Assembly: GCA_027579435.1 (NCBI GenBank)
Contig: JANBPK010000942.1
Coordinates: 1-64,000 of the forward strand
Direction of reading: 5' to 3'
Origin: Candolleomyces eurysporus
Lineage: Eukaryota; Basidiomycota; Agaricomycetes; Agaricales; Psathyrellaceae
DNA length: 64,000 nucleotides
The number at the start of each line of letters is the position of its first letter. The stretch's first letter is position 1. A model generated the notes under the pieces. It saw only the letters and a list, made by a program, of their open reading frames with translations. It did no database searches and was not told where the DNA came from. Shown one piece after another: positions 10,700-21,699 of the stretch. The position numbers and the translations under genes were made by a program.

Positions 10700-11439
10700 G
10701 CTNCCCGTCCTAGGGAAAAAATGTCAGCAATAGGTGCGTTGTGAAGGAGAGAACGAACATACCCGCGCCAAGCGATGCAACTTCATCGGAAGAACNATCT
10801 CCCAGGGATAGACACAGGGGCAANGAGGCTCTTCTGAGCCAGTGTTTCCAAGAAGTTCTTCAACAACNTTATAAGCTTTTCCCATCCAGAGTTTCCGAGA
10901 AAATAGGCGATTTNCTCGTCGATCTAGTCGCTTCCAATACNTTCAAGATAGGAGGGAGACGAGGAACAAAGAGGTCTTGAAAGAATCCCCTGGCCGTGGA
11001 AAGCAGTCAANGTAAGTACGGAGCGTGTGTGCATCGATGATTAGTATCCACCGGATCCCAGCACCCATTCCNTGATATATCGCGTACGGATCCTGGCCAT
11101 GTAGCCATAAATACGCGAAAGAGGGGTGCATAACTCCTTCGAACGACTGTCGCTGAATAGANACTCCGAAAACGAGCGGTGATACAAAGAATAGCATAGC
11201 GGGGAATTGACCTCCTCAAGCAAACTGNGTTGCGAGTGCAGTCGGAGGCGNAGAAGAAGAGTGTAGAAATGAGGGTGTTCGATCCCANNGTGTTCTGCTA
11301 CAGTTTTCAGCAACACAGATCTGCCTGTACCTGCCACGCCCGTCACGAGAAGCAGACNCTGAGGGCCGTCCTGTCCTGGGTCCNGTTCATGATCCCGGAG
11401 ATAACATGGATGCGNNNNCTTTCATCATACTTCGGGTAG
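10700..11439 (-). pseudogene. NACHT/P-loop NTPase relic
   Basis: On the minus strand near 11350-11290 the text reads LLLVTGVAGTGRSVLLK, a good Walker A motif (GVAGTGRS) with the hydrophobic lead-in and following helix of fungal NACHT proteins. Downstream on the same strand are hydrophobic stretches, including ILIIDA, that could be a broken Walker B strand, but frames change and N's interrupt. No full NACHT domain or effector domain can be assembled. The Lys of GxxGxGKS is Arg here. I read it as an eroded NLR-type gene; ordinary sequencing damage to a real gene is the alternative. Confidence 0.45.
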
Positions 11440-12262
11440 TCAAATCGAGTGTCCGAGTTTTACAGAGCATTGGGAGAGGCTCGCGAGCNTAGCAATCTCC
11501 AGCCTGTTCNGATTCAACAAATTAGAGAGTTCGATCGATGGTTGAAAGTCGCTGTAAGAACAAACCCAACCAGACTGTCCCTGGATGTTGGCATGAAAGT
11601 GCTCATTTCGACGCGTCAATATAGTGAAACTCACCCATTTGGACGTNGCTTGCGTTTGAAANGATGTAAGNTGCCGCAGATGAGGCGAGTTCAGNTGTTG
11701 ACGCCAAATNTCCATCGACTGGATGTNGGAAAGCCGAGCNTGACACAGGNAATTNCAATCGGTCGAAGAGGTTGCGTGCATCTGTGAGAAACTTCATCAC
11801 CTNATGCTGAGGTAATCCAAATTAGGGCAACGTCGCAACGNNNNNACCAACTGACATTCAACGTCCAGCCATCATCAATCTCGAAGCGGTTAATCGTGGC
11901 AGGATGTCTTGTCTCTCTCATCCACCATGTCCTCCTGGACACTCGATTGCCCAGAGCTTGAAATTCGACATACACCTCTCAAAGGAAATAGTTTTATTCT
12001 GAACCCGGGAATNGAAACGTCGATCGACCTGCTAGAGATCCATTCATCCAGCGTCCAATCCTTGGAAGATCCTGGTGTTGTGTACANGAGGAATTTGGGG
12101 CATGAAGAGCTGGTTGAGCATCTTGAACCTGTAGGTGGTAACTCNAAGACTTTGGTTGGTCATACATGCTGAAGNTNTCATCGAGGTCGATCCACAAGCC
12201 CAGGTCTACTTGAAGCCGTTATTGCGCATCTTGTTCGTACCCTTCATACCCNTNTCTGTATT

Positions 12263-13734
12263 TTGATGGGCGCTGACTTTGAAGATCTTTCGGANAGGTT
12301 TATAAAGGCTTGCCACCCTGAAAGTACTTTCAGCTGCGATGAGATCGAGTTCGGAGGCGTTNGCCCGACAATCAGCTCGACCACGTTGGAGTACTTGGTC
12401 AAGCGTCTCGCAGTGTCACCTGTATTCATCCAAGCACTAACAGGCAACTTGTGGAGGAAGATGGGCAACTGCCAATGGAATAGGAAGACTTCGACAGACC
12501 CTGGAGAGGCTATAGGTTTGTCGTTACGATCGCCTTTACTGATGGCTAATTCTTAAACTGTGGGCAGAGGGTTGGTACAGGTACTCATGCGGCATGGATG
12601 GCCTTCCTTCCTACACCTGGTTCTCATACACTCGAGACTCCGCAACATACGTCGTGAACAACTGCGAGCGGCATGGGGTCCTTGACAGAATTCTGCGTTG
12701 TATTCGAGAGGGATTTGGGGGTACTCTCCTTCGCCCACTTGCCCTCGATGCTTTTATTTCTGAAGCAACATCCGAAGCTTGGGCCGCAGAAATAGTTGAG
12801 CGCCGAAAAGTGTTAATCGAACATGTGCGGTTCTCCCCCTTGTTTATGTGAGACGATCACTCAATTAGCTCGTCGGATACAGGAACGGATGAACAGGAGG
12901 ACTCGCAAGCTCGACACGAGCGATTCCATCGAAATTCTACACAGAATATCCTCCGATTTCCTCATCATAAAGGAAGATATGACGGATCTAATCGAAAGAA
13001 TGGAATTTCTCCTGCAGGTCCACTTGTCTCTCACTCACCTCATAAACCGAGCGTACCCCGGGATATCGGTTTCACAGTCCCTCTCTTTCTTGCTGTCGCA
13101 GACGGGTATTTTTCAACGTTGGGCGCAGAGCTACGCAGACCGAACTGCGATTCAGATCAACCTGCTCTATAACCTCTCCTCCCAGAGAGATAACCGTACA
13201 AACTTGATGATTGCCGATTTCTCGAGCAAAATCGCTAGTGAAACTCAGAGGGATAGCACCGCTATGATTACGTGCGTATGCTTTCAAGTTTCGGGGTTCA
13301 AAATAATTCATGCACTTATGTAGGATGTCTACCGTCACGATGCTCTTTCTACCTGGCACTTTCGTCTCGGTGAGTCTGTCCTTGTCGAATCCTCAGCCCC
13401 CGACACTAAAAAAATTGCCCTCACGACACAGGCCATCTTCAGTATGGTCTTCTTCGAGTCAGGAGCTGACTCAACTGGCGGTGGCGCATACTTAACCGTC
13501 TCTCGAGGCTGGTGGCTCTACCCAGCTATTACCGTTCCTCTCACCATGGTCGTTTTTCTGGTTTGGAATACCTGGAAAAAACGGCGTAACAAGCAACGAT
13601 TCGAGGAGCTGAATCGATCACCGACTCCTCCAATGTACGAATCGTCGGGTAGGGGTCCACATGTGGACTTCCGTGAAAGCAAGAAATTTTTTGGCTTGCA
13701 ACTACGGCGGCCACGGACATACGATTCGCACTGA
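12263..13734 (+). CDS. CorA-like membrane protein, multi-exon, 5' end unresolved
   Basis: Exons that join in frame: about 12263-12515, 12568-12824, 12883-13271, 13324-13369 and 13432-13734 (introns of 52, 58, 52 and 62 bases). The donor of the second intron (GTGCGG at 12825) is weak; the last two introns are convincing. The C-terminal half has the fungal CorA-like pattern: NLLYNLSSQRDNRTNL, the RDSTAM block, a first membrane helix (VTMLFLPGTFVSAIFSM), then SRGWWLYPAITVPLTMVV as the second helix and a basic tail. CorA proteins form ion (Mg2+) channels; the canonical GMN motif is not seen, as is usual in this fungal branch, so transport is uncertain. Coding text probably begins near 11.9 kb, where N's prevent a model. 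Confidence 0.7.
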
Positions 13735-13879
13735 ACTTTACCTCCATTCTGATGTCGAGCATCACCGTAATGGTAAAAGCTATCTTTCGTACACTAAAAA
13801 TAATAATTTTTATGATTTTTAGAGCTTCTTGTCTCTAAAAACTTCTTCATAGGTCGAACCAGAGGGTTCTCAGCGATAA

Positions 13880-14500
13880 TAAATGGCCGACACTGGTGTG
13901 ACTCCAAGGAGAGGGTGTTTCCTACCGTGTTTGTACCCATAGATCTATGTTTCCGTGCATCTAGCCGACTCTTAAGCAGCGAACAACGACGACGACGACG
14001 ACGGTGTCCCTTCTGGACTGCGGCGCTGGTGCGTGAAGGTCAGACCAGGGGGCAGCCTTTTCAGGCTGGGGAGGCGTATATGTGACCCGGTAGCAATGTT
14101 TTGGAGGCGAGAACCCGAAACAGAAACTGCGGCAGAGCAATTCACTTTCCTTACGCTACCGACTCGGATGGGGGATATAGAAAGTCAGGTTAGCCAGACA
14201 TGAAGAAAACATGTAAGGGTGTTTCAGTGTACGTACGTCGGACGTGTCGTGTGTATCTATCACATATGTTTTAATGCTCCTGATATCAGCTTGACCTGCG
14301 CACCAGGCTTCAGCTTTCCTATCATACTACATATGTGTGCGATTGCACTGGCAACCAAACTCTTTGCAGGCACAATCTATCAACACCAGAATTTATTGGC
14401 AGGGGCTTTCGGTGGTATACGCGCCCAGAAAAAGAGATGAACGGCAACTTGAGTGCTATTCTTGCTAGTCTTTGATGATGCAGGAAGTGGGCGCTGTGAG
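13880..14500. repeat. Dispersed noncoding repeat R1, copy 1
   Basis: About 0.6 kb that aligns by eye with 23820-24440 in the same orientation. Landmarks shared in order: TTTGTACCCAT, CATGTTTCCG, CCGAAACAGAAAC/TCGAAACAGAAAC, CAATTCACTTT/GAATTCACTTT, AGCCAGACATGAAGAAAA, ATTGGCAGG and AAAGAGATGAAC. This copy contains a short (CGA)n run at about 13987-14003. No long ORF is conserved between the copies, so it is probably an old transposon piece or duplicated intergenic DNA. Confidence 0.65.
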
Positions 14501-15109
14501 ATAAGTCGGGAAGAAAGGCACCATAAATACAGTTCGTTCTCACCGGGTTCAAAGACCACCTCGGTTGGTAGCTCTAAAGTTCTGAAAGCTAGCTCCGGCG
14601 CCAGTCGGTTTAGCCGGTGACATGCTCCCAGACTCTTCCAGATTCCGGTTAGTAGGACTTACGGCTTAAACCTTGTGCAAAATGAGGAGACCCTGCCGTG
14701 GAGCTCCCACCGTAAATAGCTAAAGCTTGGTCCCGCCTTGGTGTGAAAGCATGGAAAATCGCCAGTCCCTGGATGTAAGCCATCCATGAGCAGTCCCTGT
14801 GTACATAACAATACGACCAAGTACTAATTTATCTTAGCAACATTTAATCATGAAAGAGGTCAGAAGGACCTAAGTCGCAGATCACTGTGGCGAGTCTGAA
14901 AATCTGCGCTGTGAACTGAAACCTCAGGGTGCGATTCACGTTCCCCAACACAATGCATAGTTACGATAACGAGACTTTGCACTTTTTCATCAGGTTTCTG
15001 TCATGGGTATGTCAAGCAGGCACGTAAGGTGGCGAAGGGCGCCTGCTGGCGGACCTACAATTATCAACGGTACTATTTACCAAGCCCGAGCCCAGGCTAA
15101 AGAATGGAG
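14501..15109. other. Intergenic
   Basis: No gene or RNA recognised between repeat R1 and the TATA-like box of the secreted-protein gene. Confidence 0.4.
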
Positions 15110-15117
15110 TATAAAAG
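15110..15117 (+). promoter_or_regulatory. TATA-like box
   Basis: TATAAAAG 157 bases before the ATG at 15267, followed by a pyrimidine-rich leader, as in many fungal genes for abundant secreted proteins. Inferred from sequence and position only. Confidence 0.45.
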
Positions 15118-15266
15118 CCATGCAGGTACTGACTCCAGTTCTTCAGACGTCTGGCACGTTCCATCTACCACTCAGCTCTTCCGTTGACCGGACTTGAGCT
15201 CTTTCCAAGCAACAACTTCCCTCTCTATTCACAATCCATACCATTTACGACGAATCGTCCTCCAAA

Positions 15267-15918
15267 ATGCAACTCAAGTCACTCTTCGCTCTCTCTATGA
15301 TGCTCCCCGCTGTCAGCGTTCTGGCTGCTCCCATCGACGCAGAGGTAATGTCATCCATAGCGTTAGCGCACCCGAGTGTTTTCTAACCTCGCCTTATTTT
15401 TTCTCCTCGCGACAGGCCGCGGTGGCCCTCTTCACCCGCATGCCCAAGACCTTCGTCATTAACCTCCGACCCGATAGCACAGGCGACTGGGCGGACCTCG
15501 CTAAAGACCCCGTCCCTGCACCTGCTCCCCTCCCCGCAAAGCCCACTTCAACACAGNAAAAAGAAATACGACGCCGACAAAGCCAAGTACGACAGAGACC
15601 AAAAGCGCAGGAAGGACTTTCCAGGTCAAGTCTCTGCAGTGAGAGACACTTTGGTTACCGCCCGAGCGAAGCTGGGAATACCCGAAGCCGCGGAGGTGAC
15701 AGCGTATGTGAAGAACGGGCCGCATGCGTCGAACGATCCGAACCCGCATTGGACGTTCAGGTTCACGCATGCAAAGGCGAATTGTGGTGGGGAGTGTACG
15801 GGGCATGCGTACCCTNGGGGGGAAGGGCAAGATCTTCAATAAGCAAGGAGCGACGATTTGGGATGGAGATGCATCGAGTAGGAGTCCGAGTCCTGCGCCT
15901 CAGGCGAGGAAGAAGTAG
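15267..15918 (+). CDS. Small secreted protein
   Basis: Exon 1 (15267-15344) encodes MQLKSLFALSMMLPAVSVLA, a signal peptide with likely cleavage near AAP. A 71-base GT-AG intron (15345-15415) follows, then exon 2. Exon 2 is broken by N's at 15557 and 15816; removing each N restores one frame that runs to the TAG at 15916-15918. The mature part is Pro-rich, then Lys/Asp-rich (KKKYDADKAKYDRDQKRRK), then a more ordered section with two Cys (NCGGECTG), near 190 residues in all. No family recognised; it has the properties of an effector-like or wall-associated small secreted protein. Confidence 0.72.
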
Positions 15919-17149
15919 ACTAATGTGCGGTTGTTTTTGTGATGAGGTGTAGTATACTTATTTAGTGTTTAATGGATTTGTTGCGACTCTGGAAACGTAT
16001 ACCCTGGGTGCGTTTGTGACCCTGCTTCTATAGTAAGCATATGCTTGGTGGACCGCTGTGTTAGCCATTTACGAACGACCAGAAGCCTCCGAGGTCAGAG
16101 TGCAATTCTATAAATATGATCGCCTATGAGAAGGCGCGGAGAGTTCCACCGTGAAAGTGCTCTTTTTCGTATCGGTAAGATGAAAATAGAGGCTGGTGCT
16201 CCCATGTCGTGTTCATGCTGGCGTCGAACTCACGGAAAAACACTTGAAGAGAATCCGGCAGACTGGGATGCGGCTGGGGTGGTATCATGGAGCCTGAGAG
16301 CTACTCATTTTTATTTAGTGGATTCCATCCGGACCGGTCACCGCCTTGGAAGGTGGAGGTAGGAGGAGGAGGAGGAGGGATACAGGAATCACGGCCTGAA
16401 GCAGCATTGTTCGATTTAAGCTCGAAAAAACTTCCTGCATATGTGTGTAAGTTTCCAGGTCGCTCTACCATCACTGACGTCTTGGTAACTATGAAGAGCT
16501 AGCAGCGGCTGTCCCAATCGAGCTTGAGCCCGTTTGGGATGTCCATCGACTAGAAGCTTCATAGCCGGAGGGTCAATTCACAAAGTATTCATACAAGAAG
16601 AAACGAGACCAAGCTAACTGCGTCAGATTTGTTATACAGAGTGTAGTCATTGAATGATACGCTCATGCTGCTCGAATATTCTCGAACATCTTTTGCAAAT
16701 TGTGCCATTATCGACACTGATGGCCTATGCCTCTTGGTGACTATGAGGGGCTGGCCGTGGCTGTCCCAGTTAACTGTGAGCCCGCGAGGGCAGACGAGAG
16801 CTCTCGGATTATTTGGCCGGGTGCAGTTAAGGGTGATCGAGACGATCGGCCCGGCAAGACAACAGTGTCACGTATAATCACTCGGAAATCTGCAGAAAGA
16901 AAACAAGTTCGTAGTCTGAGGAGGAGGAGAGGCGGTAGACATAATACGCAAAAAAAAGGGAACGAATGCGACGGACGGAGAATAGGCTGCCGCCAGAGAG
17001 AGTAATCGTCAGTTGCGAACAAACGGGTCGCAGAGCGGGGACGGGAATGGGCCGCCACCTGCCAAAAGGAACGTTGGGCAGTAGCATTTATCTCGAACGC
17101 GCTTTCGCTCTTAGAAAAGGTCAGACAGCAAGGGCTGATTAAAGAAGCA
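15919..17149. other. Intergenic, no confident gene
   Basis: Short frames only. A purine-rich GGA run lies near 16360-16380. The minus-strand frame that continues down to 16741 beyond the exon at 17.15-17.4 kb is low-complexity and probably intron or 3' sequence. Confidence 0.35.
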
Positions 17150-18091
17150 GGCGGTCGGGAAGCGGATCTCATAGAATCACCGGCTTGCCAGTGGGTGATG
17201 GGATCACACCCTCCATCGCCGAGCTCTTTCTTGAGTGTCAGTATAAGAGCGGCAAGAGTCATCCCATCGATGGAGATGGCGTAAATTGCGTCAGGCACTG
17301 TACTATCAGGGTTGACACGTTGTGCAACGGCGCACCCCAACAATTTGGCATAAAGTGGTAGAAGCTTTGAATTCCAAGTACTCTCAGCGATGATAATCCG
17401 GTTGTAATGAAATACCTCTTGAACGCCTAGGTTGTCGGATGGTGAAGGCTGGTGAGAAGGATCGCGTAATAGGCGGAGAAAAAGGTGAAAGATGAGGTGA
17501 AAAATCTCGAGGGGAGGGGTAAGTACTCTGGACAGGCGTCCATCATGGATAGCGGTAGCAGAGTTCTTCTGCAGGTTTGATTACTCAGTTGACTTGGCAG
17601 CCGTAGAAGGGGGTGGTGCGTGTGTCTGAACAATGTTCGATATCCTGAAGGAGTCTCAGAAAGTATATCGGGGAAATTTGCTAGCGATGTACGTTGAAAC
17701 GCAGTGAGTTCAGCGAGAACATTACCCATCGGAGGACTGACAACAAGATCAGGAAGGTTTCCATCTTCGACAGTATCAGATATAAAACTGGACAATGATT
17801 TAGACGGAGGGATGGGTGTTAATTTATTCGCGTCCCAGGTAAATGCGGCTTCGGAGGCATCGTAAACGGTCACCGTACGTTGAGGCTGTCGATGAAACCG
17901 CGCAATGTGAATGAGAACACAACCAAGTTAAAGAGAAGAAAGGTCACCTTGAAGAACTGTATTGCTGCGTTCGAAGCAGCCTGGAAGCTAAAAATTTCAA
18001 GAAGCTCCTGGGTGAACAACGTTCTAACTTGCTGCCGCACGGGGCTGGCGAGCTGGGAGCGTGACATGTCCAGAAATTCGTTTGGATTCAT
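17150..18091 (-). CDS. Uncharacterised multi-exon protein, model unresolved
   Basis: Two coding-like stretches on the minus strand. The first starts at the ATG at 18091 (MNPNEFLDMSRSQL) and contains a likely membrane helix (FFKVTFLLFNLVVFSF). The second runs through about 17570-17160 (RLSRVLTPPLEIFHLIFHLF, then GVQEVFHYNRIIIAESTW, KLLPLYAKLLGCAVA, ISIDGMTLAALILTLKKEL) and opens after an acceptor CCTGCAG near 17570. The piece between (TVYDASEAAFTW and on) is in a different frame from exon 1, so an intron or frameshift near 17870 is unresolved. The 3' end is probably a splice after HWQAG near 17160. No family recognised. Confidence 0.4.
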
Positions 18092-18305
18092 TTTTTGAGA
18101 GAACGGCCAAATGACCCGAATAAAATCTTTGAGCGGATTCGTCTTGAGATTTCCTGTTGAGTGAAGCCGGGGAGTGGAGGTCAAGGTTGAAGAAACAGTT
18201 GCAATTGGCACTTGTTTCAGATTGACGCCGAAACTGAATAGGGCCCCTGATTGTTATCACATGCCACTTGGCCAGCCCGTCGACATCACCTACATCGTTT
18301 CGCCT
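18092..18305. promoter_or_regulatory. Shared divergent promoter region
   Basis: 214 bases separate the ATG of the minus-strand gene (18091) from the ATG of the F-box gene (18306). Both frames remain open into it, but the first downstream ATGs fit better. Any core promoter elements must be compact or shared. Confidence 0.3.
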
Positions 18306-20288
18306 ATGGACTCGCCGTTCTCAGAGTATCTGGACTCAGGCTATAGTCCTTCAGACGCCGAGATACCGCTTATCAAGGCGCTCATCCAACAAAAGCTCAA
18401 TGCCATAGACAGCATCGACAAAGAGATTAACGATCTTGAAGACTCCTTGGCCGCCCGCAAGGCTCGACGAAAAGCAAACAAGATCTTCATCCGGAAACAT
18501 CAGGCCCTCATCGCTCCAATAAAGCGCCTCCCTCCCGACATCCTATCAACAGTCTTTCTCGCATGCCTCCCCGCTATCGAGTGCCCGGAAACAGCCATGA
18601 CGCCCAACCATCCAGCGGTGGTAATAAGCCAGGTTTGCCACCACTGGCGACAACTCGCCTTCGACACACCTTTGTTGTGGTCCAGGATCCAGTTGATTCT
18701 CCCCAACGTCAATTGCAATCCCTATTATCCCCCCGGCGAGGCAGAACGTGTGACCGAGGAAACCGCAGCCCTCTTCGATTCATTCATTCAACGCCTATTC
18801 GATGCGGCCACGATCTGGCTAAATCGTTCCAAAGGCTGCCCTCTGTCAATCTACATGGAAGCGACAGAGAGCGCTGCTGGAGGATTTGTCACATCCCACT
18901 TGAAGATATTAGAAGGCTCAGTACTCATGGGCTTGGGAAAACTTGTGAGCCTATTGCTCGCCGAGTCCAAGCGGTGGGAGCAAGTCAAATTCAAACTTGC
19001 GGCCATTGGCAATGACCCCAAGTCCCAGTTGAGTCGGCTCCTCTTCCTTACCCCTCAAGACGTGCCCATCCTTCGCAAGGCCTCGATCGTGATTAGCCCT
19101 TTGGAAGTCCTCGAAACACCGATGATTCCTGGTGTGGAGTCGGAGGCTACGAGATTCTGGTATGGGATCGCGATGGGTACAATACACGGACAGGCGTTGC
19201 AGTCGTTGACGCTGGCCTGCCCCAAGGCTGCTACTAAGTTGAAGGCGTTGCAGGTGAATTGGGGTGGGTTGACCGAGCTTTCGCTGAGACCTTACATGTG
19301 GGGTTCAGCGCGGAAGGGGGGAACCCACTTAACCACAGACGAGGCGCTGGATTTTCTCAGGTTATGCCCAAACCTGAGGCGGTGTAACCTCGCCCTCGGA
19401 AATGGATCCCTCCTCACAAACTGGGGGGCTCCTCTGCCTGCAAGGTATTCATCAACAATGCCATCGGCAGTCGCACCGGGTCAAGGCGATAGGCCAGTAT
19501 GTCGCCTTCCCTATCTACATTCCTTGATTCTGCGGGAGGATAGTGGTCGGACAGACGGTCTGGCTTCTGCTCTCGATCTTCCTTCCCTTCGTTCCTTCAC
19601 CCAAATCAGTTCCGCTTACCCGCCTCCGGTGGGCTTCCCCCCTTCTTATTCGGATCCCGAAGTTGAGAGAGCGTGGATCAGTGGAATTCCCTTGGTGGAG
19701 TGGGTCCAGCGGTTCGGACATACTATCACCAGCATCGATTTCAAGCACGCCGGCGCACCTCAGCACACTTTTGAGAAGTGCTTAGAGGACCTCCCAAACC
19801 TTATCAGTCTCACCATACGGTCCACGTTCTCGACAAGTTGGGATATGAGCTCGTCGTGGGGGTTAGCTTCAGGCTCTGACTCATTCTTGAAAAGGCTCAC
19901 TCCAGAGGTGATTGAAGATGGGGACGCCGTAACTGTAGCCCCTGGTTGCTTGTGTCCTAAGCTGGAGGATCTGGCTCTGAGCTGCTTCTCGGCCTCAGTT
20001 CCTGTCCAGCTCGTGTTCAATGAAGCGGTTGTGTTGGAATTTTTAACAGGCAGAGCAAAGGCCAGTTTGGAAACGGTTCCAGAAGTCAGTAGAGTTTCCA
20101 AGCTTCGATATATCAGTGTGGGGTTTGCCAACCCCAAAGTCGTGGACATTGAACAGGAACTTTTGCGGAGGGGCTTCAATCTTGAGGGGTTTGTTGGGGA
20201 ATGGGGTTATCCTGACCCTCCCAAGCCACGTTCATACCTTCAACACCCTCAGATCAGCGATTTTGCAATGGACGATTTCTCGAAATGA
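18306..20288 (+). CDS. F-box domain protein (second family)
   Basis: A single exon of 660 codons from the ATG at 18306 (MDSPFSEYLDSGYSPSD). Residues about 22-55 form a helical, coiled-coil-like segment (IDKEINDLEDSLAARKARR), then LIAPIKRLPPDILSTVFLAC starts the F-box, followed by VISQVCHHWRQLAFDTPLLW. The remainder is leucine-rich with LRR-like pieces (LDFLRLCPNLRRCNL). It differs in sequence from the tandem F-box family at 1.3-10.2 kb and follows the common agaricomycete layout of coiled coil, F-box and LRR-like tail. Probable SCF substrate adaptor. An in-frame extension to 18174 would overlap the divergent promoter and looks untranslated. Confidence 0.85.
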   Translation: MDSPFSEYLDSGYSPSDAEIPLIKALIQQKLNAIDSIDKEINDLEDSLAARKARRKANKIFIRKHQALIAPIKRLPPDILSTVFLACLPAIECPETAMTPNHPAVVISQVCHHWRQLAFDTPLLWSRIQLILPNVNCNPYYPPGEAERVTEETAALFDSFIQRLFDAATIWLNRSKGCPLSIYMEATESAAGGFVTSHLKILEGSVLMGLGKLVSLLLAESKRWEQVKFKLAAIGNDPKSQLSRLLFLTPQDVPILRKASIVISPLEVLETPMIPGVESEATRFWYGIAMGTIHGQALQSLTLACPKAATKLKALQVNWGGLTELSLRPYMWGSARKGGTHLTTDEALDFLRLCPNLRRCNLALGNGSLLTNWGAPLPARYSSTMPSAVAPGQGDRPVCRLPYLHSLILREDSGRTDGLASALDLPSLRSFTQISSAYPPPVGFPPSYSDPEVERAWISGIPLVEWVQRFGHTITSIDFKHAGAPQHTFEKCLEDLPNLISLTIRSTFSTSWDMSSSWGLASGSDSFLKRLTPEVIEDGDAVTVAPGCLCPKLEDLALSCFSASVPVQLVFNEAVVLEFLTGRAKASLETVPEVSRVSKLRYISVGFANPKVVDIEQELLRRGFNLEGFVGEWGYPDPPKPRSYLQHPQISDFAMDDFSK

Positions 20289-21690
20289 TCAACCTTGTCA
20301 GATTCATGCAGATACTAGTACATGTACCATCTTGTTCTTGTACAAATAATTTTCTTGAACACCCGTGTTGGATCACCTGTATCATACATCAGAGACGGAA
20401 ATACGCTGGGGTTATAATGGAGAATTTGAAAGTGCCCAGGTGCTTTCCGGGAGCCGGAATTGGGGCGCGCCTCCCGCTTACACCGAAGAGGACGAATGTC
20501 ACGGGCCCAAGTTGGAGAGCGACGGGCTGTTTCTGTTAGACTTGGCGAGCTAAAATGTACAACAAAAACAGTGTTTTCCCTATGGTAGGAATGAATAAGG
20601 GTGAGCTGGTGCTTATTCTAGTCTCACCTCAGCCTCGTTCCGCTGGTCATGTTCACAAGCAGGTTTTGAGTCGATGAAAAGGGGGCTCAGACGAACTGCA
20701 AGAAGTTTTCGAGTGGAAAGAAGTCATCGCCTTGGCCGCTTGAAGTCAAGAAGCGATCGTTGTACAGCCACCGGCGCCAAATCCGAAATATTCGTCCGAT
20801 CATCACTTCTTCCACCTCCTTCACGTCCGTCGTGGCTCGCGGCTCGCTTCGCCCATCGGACCCCTGGCTGCGTAGGCAGAGCTCCTCGAACGCCGGACTA
20901 AAATTTGCTGCGACAACGTGAGCAGCCTTTATCTCAAGAATATGAACGCCAACGTGCAGGTTAATATCAAGATTTTTCTGCCCCAGACAGAATGTCAGGC
21001 ACCACCGATGAAAAGTGGGCCCCAGTCTCGTTCTTCGATTTTCGTGGGTCTGCGATCCCAATTTCTTGGATTTGCAAGCCCTATCTATCCTCCGAATCCC
21101 GCTCCATATTTGACGATCGAATGCTATCTGTCAGAATGTTGGCTGTCAAACCCTCTGTCAGATATATTTAGCGTATGTGCGGGCAGCCGCATGACCAGAA
21201 TAACTCCCCGTGCGATTCTCCATTAACTGTCTTGGGCTACCTCGTGCCGTTCCATTATTCCCGCCATGTGCTGCTTTGGAATGAGGCTCAACAATCCATG
21301 TACTGACAACCAGGCTTCCTGCCTTTTTGGGCCTGGATGGGGATTCGAAAGAGTATTCATTCGAACACATGTTGCAGGAGGATAGCCCTCGTTATAGCTC
21401 CTCGTGTTTTCTCCTGCGCCCCACGCCGCCCCCTAGGCGTTTCACATAGTCACCTGGTTCGTTTCTCAATTCAGCAGACCGTCAAATGGAATCACTAACT
21501 GCCTGCGGGTCTGCACATTGGTTGAGTCATTTAAACGGGAGTGACATCCCCCTCCCCTCCCTTCATTCGCCGGTGATGTCCCCACCTGCCTCTCTAGCCC
21601 ACGTTGACGCTGTTGAAGCTCAGGCTCGCTCAGTGCATAGTACAGGTAGACCGACCTTGCTTCTGCTCAATGGCTCATTTGTAAACACCA
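20289..21690. other. Intergenic with repeat R2
   Basis: No confident gene. A 62-codon frame at 20365-20553 has reasonable composition but no start context, partner exon or family. Repeat R2 lies at about 20690-20850. Confidence 0.35.
20690..20850. repeat. Dispersed repeat R2, copy 1
   Basis: Aligns with 23190-23310: GTTTTCGAGT, GCCACCGGCGC, ATTCGTCCGATCAT, then TTCCAC and CCTTCACGTCCGTCG in the same order and spacing. In copy 2 this piece lies just before a coilin-like reading frame, so R2 may be a duplicated 5' flank. Confidence 0.55.
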
Positions 21691-21699
21691 ACAATTCCA

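Noticed and set aside
16741..17160. 3' part of a 200-codon minus-strand ORF
   Set aside because: Only the upstream portion (17160 and higher) looks coding; below that it is low-complexity and follows a likely splice donor.
20365..20553. 62-codon ORF after the F-box gene
   Set aside because: Plausible composition only; no splice partner, start context or family.
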